A stretch of DNA of 64,000 nucleotides from the IMG/VR virus record IMGVR_UViG_3300001683_000001, positions 1 to 64,000 of that record; one strand, written 5' to 3'. Below, piece by piece: positions 15,669 through 22,626 of this stretch. The DNA is from a virus. How positions within the stretch are numbered: position 1 is the first letter of the stretch; each line of letters begins with the position of its first letter. The position numbers and the translations under genes are program-made. The notes beneath the pieces were generated by a model that saw nothing but the letters and a program-made list of their open reading frames with translations, was not told the origin of the DNA and searched no databases.

Positions 15669-15789
15669 TCCGAATACCGAGTATGACCCATACGCACCGA
15701 GGGGTTGGGAACCGATACTCCTGAGTGCCGCATGGGGGCAAGAGTGGTTGAGGGTGCGGCGTAGGGCCTATGAGCAATTGAGTGGTTGA
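15655..15789 (+). CDS. Small hypothetical protein between portal and gp10-like gene
   Basis: 44 residues from TTG 15655, Trp and Arg rich (RGWEPILLSAAWGQEWL). It overlaps the end of the portal gene and ends one base before the next ATG. The start codon is uncertain because no ATG is available. Comparable small genes are common in this place in HK97-like cassettes. Confidence 0.4.
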   Translation: MTCNSPNTEYDPYAPRGWEPILLSAAWGQEWLRVRRRAYEQLSG

Positions 15790-15790
15790 G

Positions 15791-16183
15791 ATGGCGAAGA
15801 CAGACCCGTTCGCTAAGTTCGCTCGCGCCCTCTCCAAGAGTGGGTCGAAGATGGGTCATAAGACCACTCCACACATCATAGACATCCTTGCTCACAGGGT
15901 CCTCAAGAACGCCAAGCGGCGCGCTCCCGTCCGCACCGGCGCGCTCCGCGCAAGCGGTCGTGTGGAGGCGGGGAGCAACGCCAACCAGCGCATCGTGGCC
16001 TTCGGGGGTGGCTACACCGGGGTCGAGTATGCGAAGGCTGTCGAGTATGGGAGATATTCCTACGCACCAGCGGCTCCACAGCCGTTCCTACGCCCTGCAT
16101 TCATCGAGGAAATGCGTGGAGTGCGTAGCAAACTCAAGGCCGCATTTCAGAAGGAACTTGACGACTTGGGTGTGTCCTACTAA
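15791..16183 (+). CDS. HK97 gp10-like head-tail/tail component
   Basis: 130 residues. The pattern NAKRRAPVRTGALRASG, followed by VEYGRYS and PQPFLRPA, is that of the HK97 gp10 family, small proteins at the head-tail junction. ATG 15791 overlaps nothing, while GTG 15782 is a possible earlier start. The stop overlaps the protease start. In most tailed viruses this gene comes after the capsid gene, so its position before the protease is unusual. Confidence 0.75.
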   Translation: MAKTDPFAKFARALSKSGSKMGHKTTPHIIDILAHRVLKNAKRRAPVRTGALRASGRVEAGSNANQRIVAFGGGYTGVEYAKAVEYGRYSYAPAAPQPFLRPAFIEEMRGVRSKLKAAFQKELDDLGVSY

Positions 16184-17835
16184 TGGCCGAAGTCGAGGTG
16201 GAGAAGGGACCCACCTGTCGGCAAGCGGATGAGTCCTACAATGAGTGCGTTAGCCGGAAGGTCAGCGAACTGATTGGGACCGAGGGAATGGAGTCAGACC
16301 AAGCCATCGCCGCAGCATCTTCGATGTGCGAAACCATGTGTAGTGAGAAGGCCGAGGCAGATTCAGAATCGTCAAGAACCCCGACGAGGGAGGAAGACGG
16401 CATGAGCCACGCTCTTGAGTTAGAGAACCCAACAGTCATCACGGACAAATCCAAGTTTGATTCTATCAGCATTGAGCCTACTGAGGTCGAGGTGCATTAT
16501 CGCATAGTATCGCCCTTCACAGTCGTTGAGAAGACCAACAAGGCTGGCGACAACGATGTGACCGTGACGGGACCTATCTATGTCGGGAGCGACGAGGTTC
16601 TCGACAGGCATGGGGAACTCGTAGATACGACCGCCATCATGGCCGCTTGGGAGGAATACCGGAAGAACCCCGTCATCCTCTACAACCACTCCAAGACCTA
16701 CGGAGTCATAGGCAAGATGGAGAGGGTCAAGATTGGCGAGTTCAACGAGATGCAGGTCCCGATAGGAACCGCCATCATTGACGGTGGCGAGAAGGACATC
16801 GTGAGGAAGATTCGCAAGGGCTTCCTCAAGGCGTTCTCCATCGGCTTCATCGCTCGCGGGATGGTCAAGGTCTGCGACGACGACGACGAGTGCTATCTCA
16901 GATTCACCGACATTGATTGGCTTGAAACTTCAATCGTAGATGTTCCGGCAAGTCCTGACGCACTATTCTCGGTCGAGAAGTCAGTTCATCAGGTGAATGT
17001 TCCACAGAACATGAACGACGAATGTGGATGTGGAAACGAATGTTGCGATGGAAAAGAGAAGGAGATGATTGCGCCCGATGTCTTCACCAGCGAGGAAGAA
17101 GCCCTTGCGCGAGCAGGGGAGATTGGATGTGCAGGTGTTCATGGGATGGAAGACGAGGGTGGCTACACGGTTTTCATGCCCTGCTCTACACATGATGAAT
17201 ACGAATCTACGATTGCCTCGGCTAAGAGCGAGTCGAATAGCGCATCGCTCAATAACCCCCTCGCAGCACCCGTTGAGTCAATGACCGCCGATGAGATGGA
17301 AATGGAAGTCGCCAATGAACAGGTGATTGAGATGTCTGAGGCTCCCGTAGAGGAAGTCAAAGTGGACATGATAGAAGACACAATTGAAAGTAAGGCTGTC
17401 GTAGAGGACCCCGAAGAAATCGAGGCCCCTGAACTACCGAAGCCTCTCGATGTTCTCTTGGATGTCGCAACATCTCTCAAGGCGATTGACGAGCGACTAA
17501 CCGCCGTCGAGTCATCTATCACACCACCGGCAGACGCGCCGGAGGTTGCAGAACTCAAGGCCGCACTCGCTGAGAAGGATGATGCACTCGCTACCATCGC
17601 TCAGGAGAAGGCTACCCAAGATGCTCAGGACGCATACGAAGCAGACATAACTGCCCGCGTCCAAGAAGTCCTATCCTCCTACGGCGTAGAAGCATCGGCA
17701 GAGCGCAAGACCGCAACGCCCGATGAGAAAGCACCTTCCACAGACATCACACGATTCGACCCACAACCCGAAACAAGCAAGGGCATGAACGGCCTTGCTA
17801 ATTGGTTAGAGGCCAACCTAATCGCAAGAGGCTAA
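16183..17835 (+). CDS. Prohead protease with long scaffold-like C-terminus
   Basis: 550 residues. The protease domain (about residues 85-270) has the S78/HK97 gp4 pattern: ILYNHS (His169) and LKAFSIGF (Ser219). Before it is a Cys-containing N-terminal segment; after it a short Cys-rich piece (CGCGNECC) and a domain with GCAGVHGMEDEGGYTVFMPC. The last 200 residues are acidic with coiled-coil character, as in scaffolds, so protease and scaffold are joined in one protein. The boundary is encoded by a repeat A palindrome. It acts in prohead assembly and maturation and is then probably degraded. Confidence 0.8.
   Translation: MAEVEVEKGPTCRQADESYNECVSRKVSELIGTEGMESDQAIAAASSMCETMCSEKAEADSESSRTPTREEDGMSHALELENPTVITDKSKFDSISIEPTEVEVHYRIVSPFTVVEKTNKAGDNDVTVTGPIYVGSDEVLDRHGELVDTTAIMAAWEEYRKNPVILYNHSKTYGVIGKMERVKIGEFNEMQVPIGTAIIDGGEKDIVRKIRKGFLKAFSIGFIARGMVKVCDDDDECYLRFTDIDWLETSIVDVPASPDALFSVEKSVHQVNVPQNMNDECGCGNECCDGKEKEMIAPDVFTSEEEALARAGEIGCAGVHGMEDEGGYTVFMPCSTHDEYESTIASAKSESNSASLNNPLAAPVESMTADEMEMEVANEQVIEMSEAPVEEVKVDMIEDTIESKAVVEDPEEIEAPELPKPLDVLLDVATSLKAIDERLTAVESSITPPADAPEVAELKAALAEKDDALATIAQEKATQDAQDAYEADITARVQEVLSSYGVEASAERKTATPDEKAPSTDITRFDPQPETSKGMNGLANWLEANLIARG
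16997..17012. repeat. Repeat A palindrome inside the protease gene
   Basis: ATGTTCCACAGAACAT read in frame as part of NVPQNM, the same frame as the copies in the tape measure and PolB genes. No CG hairpin is attached here. Confidence 0.75.
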
Positions 17836-17867
17836 TGGGAAGAACACAAAAAAATAGAGGGAATAAA

Positions 17868-18914
17868 ATGACTGACGAACAATTTACAGATGTAGTAGAG
17901 CGAGTGAAAGCCGCATTGGGTGGAGCATCATCCAGCACAGGTGGAACTATGCTACCGACTGAAACCGCAGACGAAATAATCCGCATCGTGTATGAGAGAA
18001 ACTTCATGCGAAGTCTATTCCCCTCACTACCGATGGGAACACAGACCGTGAATGTGCCGAGCCTCACAGGCTCCGTCACATTCCACGAACAGACGCTTTC
18101 CATGTCGGAGGCTGGAACCGCCGCAACCGAGTCGCGCAACGCGACCGGCGAATTGGTGCTGACCCTCAAGACCATGATAGCGAACTGCCCTGTTGGGAAC
18201 TACCTGATTGCATACGGTGTTGAAGGATTACTCTCGGTCATCCGCGACGACATCGGCTCTCGCCTTGCCTTCAACGAGGCAAGCCTATTCATCAACGGCG
18301 ACACGACTACCACTTCATCCTACGCAGACAACATCAACGGACTCTACAATGCCTCAACCAATGTGACCGGTGTGAGCGCAACCGTGAACGATTACCTACT
18401 GATGTTCAACGGCCTCCGCAAGCAAGCAGGGAAGACCGTCACAGTCGCAGGGACCTTTGGTCTTGATGACCTACGGACGGGCCTGAATGAATTGGGCGTG
18501 TATGCAGAGAACCGGGACGACCTCGCACTCATCGTGCCGAGGAACTTGGAAGTTCAGATTCTTGGAATCACCGAACTACAAACTGTGGACAAATATGGAC
18601 CCAACGCGACTATCCTCAACGGAGAGGTCGGCAAGATTTACGGAATCAGCGTCTTCGCTACTTCCGCTATCGCCACCAACCTCAACGCGACCGGTGTCTT
18701 CGACGGCATAACCACCAACAAGACGGTGGCTGTTCTGTGCAACAGGCGTTCCCCAATAATCGGGAACTCGACTGTGAGCGACCGCAGGTTCTCGATAGAC
18801 TTCCACGACGAGCCAACGAAGGACCGATTCGTCTTGATTCCACGACAGGACATAGCATTCGGTCTGCGCTACGCAGATGCCGTCTGCAAGATGGTCGGAA
18901 TCACCACAGTCTGA
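17868..18914 (+). CDS. Major capsid protein, HK97 fold
   Basis: 348 residues from ATG 17868, with AGAGGGA upstream as ribosome site. N-terminal helix region (about 1-45), then the P-domain/E-loop style segment VTFHEQTLSMSEAG, the spine-helix region around RDDIGSRLAFNEASLFINGD, and the A-domain with ILNGEVGKIYGISVFAT. Order and length match the phage capsid family. It follows the protease directly, as in HK97. Part of the N-terminus is probably removed by the protease; the cut site cannot be told. Confidence 0.85.
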   Translation: MTDEQFTDVVERVKAALGGASSSTGGTMLPTETADEIIRIVYERNFMRSLFPSLPMGTQTVNVPSLTGSVTFHEQTLSMSEAGTAATESRNATGELVLTLKTMIANCPVGNYLIAYGVEGLLSVIRDDIGSRLAFNEASLFINGDTTTTSSYADNINGLYNASTNVTGVSATVNDYLLMFNGLRKQAGKTVTVAGTFGLDDLRTGLNELGVYAENRDDLALIVPRNLEVQILGITELQTVDKYGPNATILNGEVGKIYGISVFATSAIATNLNATGVFDGITTNKTVAVLCNRRSPIIGNSTVSDRRFSIDFHDEPTKDRFVLIPRQDIAFGLRYADAVCKMVGITTV

Positions 18915-19012
18915 GTCGGCTGACCGCTACTACTGACTGACTAACTATCACCATTGAGGCCGCGCCTTGCGCGCCGCGACGGTGAATAACCCCAACAAGG
19001 GAGGAATAGGAC

Positions 19013-19693
19013 ATGGTGACGACAGGTATCACGATGGGGCCACTCATCATTGATGAATCCACAGTCACCTATCTCGACTACTGCACTCTTGCTGATGTGG
19101 AGGCATACGCAGGGGTCAATTTCAGCGATGGGATTGGACCCACAGATGCCGAGATTGGGACGATGATTACCAACGCTTCTCGACTCGTAGATACCTTCGC
19201 CGGAGTTCAGATTGCCGGAACTGTATCAGCCACCGAGTTTTTCGACGCCAACATCTTCCAATCTCACCTCGTTCTCACTCGCAGACCCGTCGCCTCGGTG
19301 ACGAACATTTGGGAGGTTGATGACGCCGGGAGTGAAACGGCGTTGGTGCAGGGCAGGGTTCGGAACACCTCCGACTATTTCCTCCACGACGGGGATGCGG
19401 GAATCGTTCGGTTCATGGGGAACCTTGAGAGGACCGCGAAGGAGTATATCAAAGTCCAATACATCTCAGGCAACACCACTCCACCACCCGAAGCCAAGAT
19501 GGCTACAATCATGCTCGTAGTTCGCAACGCCGCGCGCGCCGCACTCAACGACGAGAACTGCATGGACCGCATCAAGGAGATGTGGTCGCGCTTGCTCAGG
19601 TCAGCCGACGATGATGTGAGTGATATGCTCGCTCTCGTCAAGAATAACGCCCCCGTTGCGGTGGCGACTTTCGGGCTGGATGGGGCATACTGA
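19013..19693 (+). CDS. Head-tail connector (gp6-like adaptor)
   Basis: 226 residues. The N-terminus, with YLDYCTLADVEAYAGV and later ITNASRLVDTFAG, is the helical pattern of gp6-like adaptor proteins that dock under the portal; the middle is beta-rich. AAGGGAGGAAT upstream is a strong ribosome site. Located after the capsid gene and overlapping the next start by one base, as in many siphovirus cassettes. A short CG-rich inverted segment (about 18958-18980) lies upstream. Confidence 0.7.
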   Translation: MVTTGITMGPLIIDESTVTYLDYCTLADVEAYAGVNFSDGIGPTDAEIGTMITNASRLVDTFAGVQIAGTVSATEFFDANIFQSHLVLTRRPVASVTNIWEVDDAGSETALVQGRVRNTSDYFLHDGDAGIVRFMGNLERTAKEYIKVQYISGNTTPPPEAKMATIMLVVRNAARAALNDENCMDRIKEMWSRLLRSADDDVSDMLALVKNNAPVAVATFGLDGAY

Positions 19694-20211
19694 TGGCTAT
19701 CACAGACGCAGGTGTCCCGGCCATTGACCCTCACACGATGCTGACGAGTCTGCTGACGAGCAACATGACCTCACCGGATGGAGTATGGACTCCGACCGTC
19801 AATGCAGAATGGCTTGAGTTCAAGAAGCAGAAGACCTACCAAATCGCCATCACACCTCTCTACTCAGCCTCCACCGAGTTCAACCTCACAGGAGGCAACA
19901 GCACAGCCGAGCCACGCATCTCCACAGCATACTACTCCATCACCCTGTTCGCTCCCACTCGCATCAAGGTGTGGGGCCTCTATCAGAAGGCGATGCTCGT
20001 TCTCAACAATCAGACCTTGACCTCTCCGCAATCGGGTGGGACCTACGCTGGTGTGGCCTCGACAGACTACCACTTCGTCAGAGTCATCCGAACCGAGGAA
20101 TCGAAAGCCGTCCGCATCTCCGACCCTGACTGTGGTCCGGGCAAGACCAATGATTCTGATTGTGTAGGCTACCGTGTGGAAATCACAGTAGCCTGTCGCT
20201 GGAATGAGTGA
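19693..20211 (+). CDS. Tail completion/terminator-like protein
   Basis: 172 residues, starting on the last base of the connector stop. A hydrophobic strand-rich centre (STAYYSITLFAPTRIKVWGLY), helices at MLTSLLTSN, and a C-terminal beta segment ending VEITVACRWNE. Size and order (connector, then this gene, then tail genes) suit a tail terminator or completion protein. Assigned mainly on position. Confidence 0.5.
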   Translation: MAITDAGVPAIDPHTMLTSLLTSNMTSPDGVWTPTVNAEWLEFKKQKTYQIAITPLYSASTEFNLTGGNSTAEPRISTAYYSITLFAPTRIKVWGLYQKAMLVLNNQTLTSPQSGGTYAGVASTDYHFVRVIRTEESKAVRISDPDCGPGKTNDSDCVGYRVEITVACRWNE

Positions 20212-20256
20212 GTAGGCTCAACGGTTAAAAGCCCCGAAGATGGGGAGGTTCAAACA

Positions 20257-20673
20257 ATGGGTCTTGCAGATTTACTCAAGGACGAATTGAAAGCATTGTG
20301 TGTGGAACACGAACTCGCCACAGACGGAACGAAGTCTGACTTGGTGGCTCGCTTAGAGCCGGTGTTGTCGTGGGACAACGAGAACGATGGAAATGAGGCC
20401 GAGGAAGGCCCCATAGAGGCCGAGGAAGCATCTGAGGGTGGTAATACCGCATCTGAGGGTGACGATGACTCAGAACAGCCTCAATCAGATGACGCTCAAT
20501 TCATCCACGACACCTACATGAAAGTGCTTGGTCATGGACCGGACGAGGGTCACATGAATCATTACTGCAAGATGTTGCTCTACGGGAATATGTCGCGCGA
20601 TGATGTGACTTATGGAATCGAGAATTGTATGGAAGCCCTACGACTCAACGCAGAACTTTCGGAAGATGAGTAA
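20257..20673 (+). CDS. SAP-domain protein with DUF4214-like unit
   Basis: 138 residues. Residues 2-35 (LLKDELKALCVEHELATDGT... DLVARL) fit the SAP helix-turn-helix fold, which binds DNA. An acidic linker follows, and residues 86-125 (FIHDTYMKVLGHGPDEGHMN...) resemble one DUF4214 unit, a helical unit seen in secreted surface proteins. This pairing in a tail cassette is unusual. It may be a virion protein that holds DNA or a tail-tip part. The next gene encodes an HNH nuclease. Confidence 0.6.
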   Translation: MGLADLLKDELKALCVEHELATDGTKSDLVARLEPVLSWDNENDGNEAEEGPIEAEEASEGGNTASEGDDDSEQPQSDDAQFIHDTYMKVLGHGPDEGHMNHYCKMLLYGNMSRDDVTYGIENCMEALRLNAELSEDE

Positions 20674-21059
20674 TGCCCTATAAGGACCCGGTAAAACGCC
20701 GGGAATACAACCGTCGCTATCAGAAGGCATACTACCGCAAGCATATCGTTGTGATGCGTCAGAGGGTCAAGAACCGCAAGCGTGAGATTAGACGCTGGTT
20801 TGAGGAATACAAACAGGGGTTTGAGTGCGAAGTCTGCGGCTTCTCCGGTGAGGAATGTGCGTGGTCACTTGAGTTCCATCATAAGGACCCATCGGAGAAG
20901 GACAACATCATCGCCTACATGGTCGGCAACGCCTACTCCAAGAAGCGCATCCAAGCGGAGATAGCGAAGTGTTCTGTCCTCTGCGCCAACCACCATCGTC
21001 AATTGCATTTCGATGAGCGTCAGGCTCGGCTGGCTCAGGAAGATGACGAGCAAGAATGA
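20673..21059 (+). CDS. HNH endonuclease
   Basis: 128 residues with a basic helical N-terminus. CEVCG near residue 52, LEFHHKDP as the catalytic HH pair, and CSVLCANHHRQLHF closing the zinc-bound HNH fold. Many phages carry an HNH protein beside the terminase to help packaging; others are homing nucleases. Here it sits between tail genes, so a freestanding homing nuclease or an accessory packaging nuclease are both possible. Its start overlaps the SAP gene stop by one base. Confidence 0.75.
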   Translation: MPYKDPVKRREYNRRYQKAYYRKHIVVMRQRVKNRKREIRRWFEEYKQGFECEVCGFSGEECAWSLEFHHKDPSEKDNIIAYMVGNAYSKKRIQAEIAKCSVLCANHHRQLHFDERQARLAQEDDEQE

Positions 21060-21101
21060 GCCGCCTTCGGCAGACTTGCCAGCAGGTCCAACCGACCCGA
21101 A

Positions 21102-21235
21102 ATGTTCTGTGGAACATCGCCCTCGCGTGCGCGTGCGCGCGAGCGCGTGAGGCCAAACTTCGATTCCAGCCTGATTTCGACGATTCGCCTCGCAGGTGTG
21201 TGGGGGCGCGGGCGCGTGTGTGCGCGCGGGCGCGA
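21102..21235. repeat. Repeat A copy with two CG hairpins
   Basis: ATGTTCTGTGGAACAT (21102-21117), CCTCGCGTGCGCGTGCGCGC... to GTGAGG, then CGATTCCAGCCTGATTTC, then a second CG segment up to about 21235. The middle segment also occurs inverted at 31112. Confidence 0.75.
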
Positions 21236-21246
21236 GGAACGGCGAG

Positions 21247-21261
21247 TTCAAGACGGTGGGG
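21247..21261 (+). promoter_or_regulatory. Motif D, 16 bases before ATG 21278
   Basis: TTCAAGACGGTGGGG. It is the only full match inside the structural module, marking an extra promoter for a non-structural gene inserted there. Confidence 0.65.
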
Positions 21262-21277
21262 ATTCGTGGCGGGAATC

Positions 21278-21637
21278 ATGGCGAAGAAGGGCGTTGTCCT
21301 GTGTGGTAGGAAGTGGAAGGGTCGCTGTGATATTCACGACCGGAAGTGTTCCATCCCTGTCGAGTTCCCATCAGGAGATTCTCGGTTGGATTTCGTAGCC
21401 AAGATGAGGCGCATGGGAGGGCAGAGTCACTCGGCTGATTCTGACCATCGCTGTGACCTATGCGAGCGCGAGCGTCAGGAAGGAAGGCACGCTGGTTGGT
21501 ATCGAACTGACCCGAAGGATGGAAAGGTCAAACCGACGGCTCTCGTTGAGAGGTTGGAGAAGGAGCGGCGAGAGAAGCGCGAGAGGATTGAGAAGGAGAA
21601 GCGCAAGAGAGCCAAACGACACCGCGACAGTCAATAA
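21278..21637 (+). CDS. Small basic zinc protein in tail cassette
   Basis: 119 residues. Cys residues in LCGRKWKGRCDIHDRKCS and CDLCERERQ give up to two zinc sites; the C-terminus is a long Lys/Arg/Glu helix. The start is fixed by motif D, which otherwise marks replication genes, so this gene probably follows a different timetable from its tail-gene neighbours. Likely a later insertion. Function unknown. Confidence 0.55.
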   Translation: MAKKGVVLCGRKWKGRCDIHDRKCSIPVEFPSGDSRLDFVAKMRRMGGQSHSADSDHRCDLCERERQEGRHAGWYRTDPKDGKVKPTALVERLEKERREKRERIEKEKRKRAKRHRDSQ

Positions 21638-21660
21638 CCCCTTCATGTGAGTCGTATGGC

Positions 21661-22056
21661 ATGGCTGTCCATGCTTTCACCGGAGTCACCGGAAAAATTA
21701 CCACTAACGGCACTCTTGTTGGATATGTGAGTGGCGACTTCACACTCGCTACTGCAACCGGCAAGTATGTGACTCTTGGAAGCAACAGCGCGACCGCAAA
21801 TACTCGCGGTCTGAACTCGGCAAGTGGAACTCTCAAGAAGGCTTGGGGTCTTGACGACGACGAATTGTATATTTGGTTCAATGGTGATTCGGAATACGAC
21901 ATCATCTTCGATGCTGATTCGGCAGGGACTCACTCCTACACGATTTCATCTTGCGTCATCACAGATTTTGCGATTGAGGGCCTTGAGGCAGGGAGCGAGG
22001 GCGCGTTAATGGTCAATGCTTCCTTTGAGGGCCTCACATGGACCCGCGATGTTTGA
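21661..22056 (+). CDS. Major tail tube protein
   Basis: 131 residues, mostly beta-strands with many Gly, Thr and Ser (VTGKITTNGTLVGYVSGD, then SYTISSCVITDFAIEGLEAG). The length and the position just before the chaperone pair and tape measure are those of siphovirus tail tube proteins. It forms the hollow tube through which DNA passes. Confidence 0.65.
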   Translation: MAVHAFTGVTGKITTNGTLVGYVSGDFTLATATGKYVTLGSNSATANTRGLNSASGTLKKAWGLDDDELYIWFNGDSEYDIIFDADSAGTHSYTISSCVITDFAIEGLEAGSEGALMVNASFEGLTWTRDV

Positions 22057-22071
22057 GAGTGACCCCTCCCA

Positions 22072-22086
22072 TTGATAACGGTGGGG
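22072..22086 (+). promoter_or_regulatory. Variant motif D before the chaperone gene
   Basis: TTGATAACGGTGGGG. The first possible start (TTG 22088) is much nearer and ATG 22115 farther than in the ten standard copies, so its role here is uncertain. Confidence 0.35.
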
Positions 22087-22087
22087 A

Positions 22088-22453
22088 TTGCTGGTTAATT
22101 CCGAGGACGATAAGATGTCGTGGATTGATGGCGCAATTGAATCGGGGAATGCTCCGATTGATGTGGATGTATCAGACCTCGACCTTGATGTGGATGTTAT
22201 CCAAGTCAAACCAATCTCAGCCAATGAATATAACCTACTCAAACAGGACCCCGAAGTCACCAAGATTACCGATGAGCAAGACCGCTTGGAAATCTTGGGG
22301 ATGCTCACCGTTTGCACGATGCTCAAGAAGTGCGACAATACTATCTCATGGGGCAAGTTCAGACAGATGCCTCTCACTCTCATCTCCAAACTCGCAACAC
22401 TATGCACCGAAGCCGTCGGAACCGATGGTGGTGGTGGTGTCTTGGGGGAATAG
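22088..22453 (+). CDS. Tail assembly chaperone, gpG-like
   Basis: 121 residues from TTG 22088, or 112 from ATG 22115. An acidic N-terminus is followed by a helical domain (ILGMLTVCTMLKKCDNTISW, LTLISKLATLC). It precedes the tape measure gene, where tailed viruses encode a chaperone that coats the tape measure during tail building. It ends with a Gly run and the bases TTGGGGGAATAG, a likely site for moving into the -1 frame. Confidence 0.6.
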   Translation: MLVNSEDDKMSWIDGAIESGNAPIDVDVSDLDLDVDVIQVKPISANEYNLLKQDPEVTKITDEQDRLEILGMLTVCTMLKKCDNTISWGKFRQMPLTLISKLATLCTEAVGTDGGGGVLGE

Positions 22454-22614
22454 CGACAGCATCTCAATCGCCGGACGGTCAATACCTGTTCGCTCTGCTC
22501 ACTACAATCGGAATCACGCTCGACGAGTGGCGCGACCTCGACCCGCGAGATTCGGTGTTCTACTCAGCCGCATTCTCGGAGCAGAATCGACAGAAAAACA
22601 AGACTCGCAGATAG
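22444..22614 (+). CDS. -1 frame extension of tail chaperone, gpT-like part
   Basis: After the G5 run at 22444-22448 the -1 frame stays open for 56 codons (GIATASQSPDGQYLFALLTT...) to TAG 22612-22614, 12 bases before the tape measure start. It contains WRDLDPRDSVFYSAAF and a basic end, similar in style to gpT extensions. The G run rather than a perfect XXXYYYZ heptamer means the exact slip position is uncertain. The product would be a G-T fusion made in lower amounts. Confidence 0.55.
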   Translation, partial: GGIATASQSPDGQYLFALLTTIGITLDEWRDLDPRDSVFYSAAFSEQNRQKNKTRR

Positions 22615-22626
22615 AGGTGATGACCT

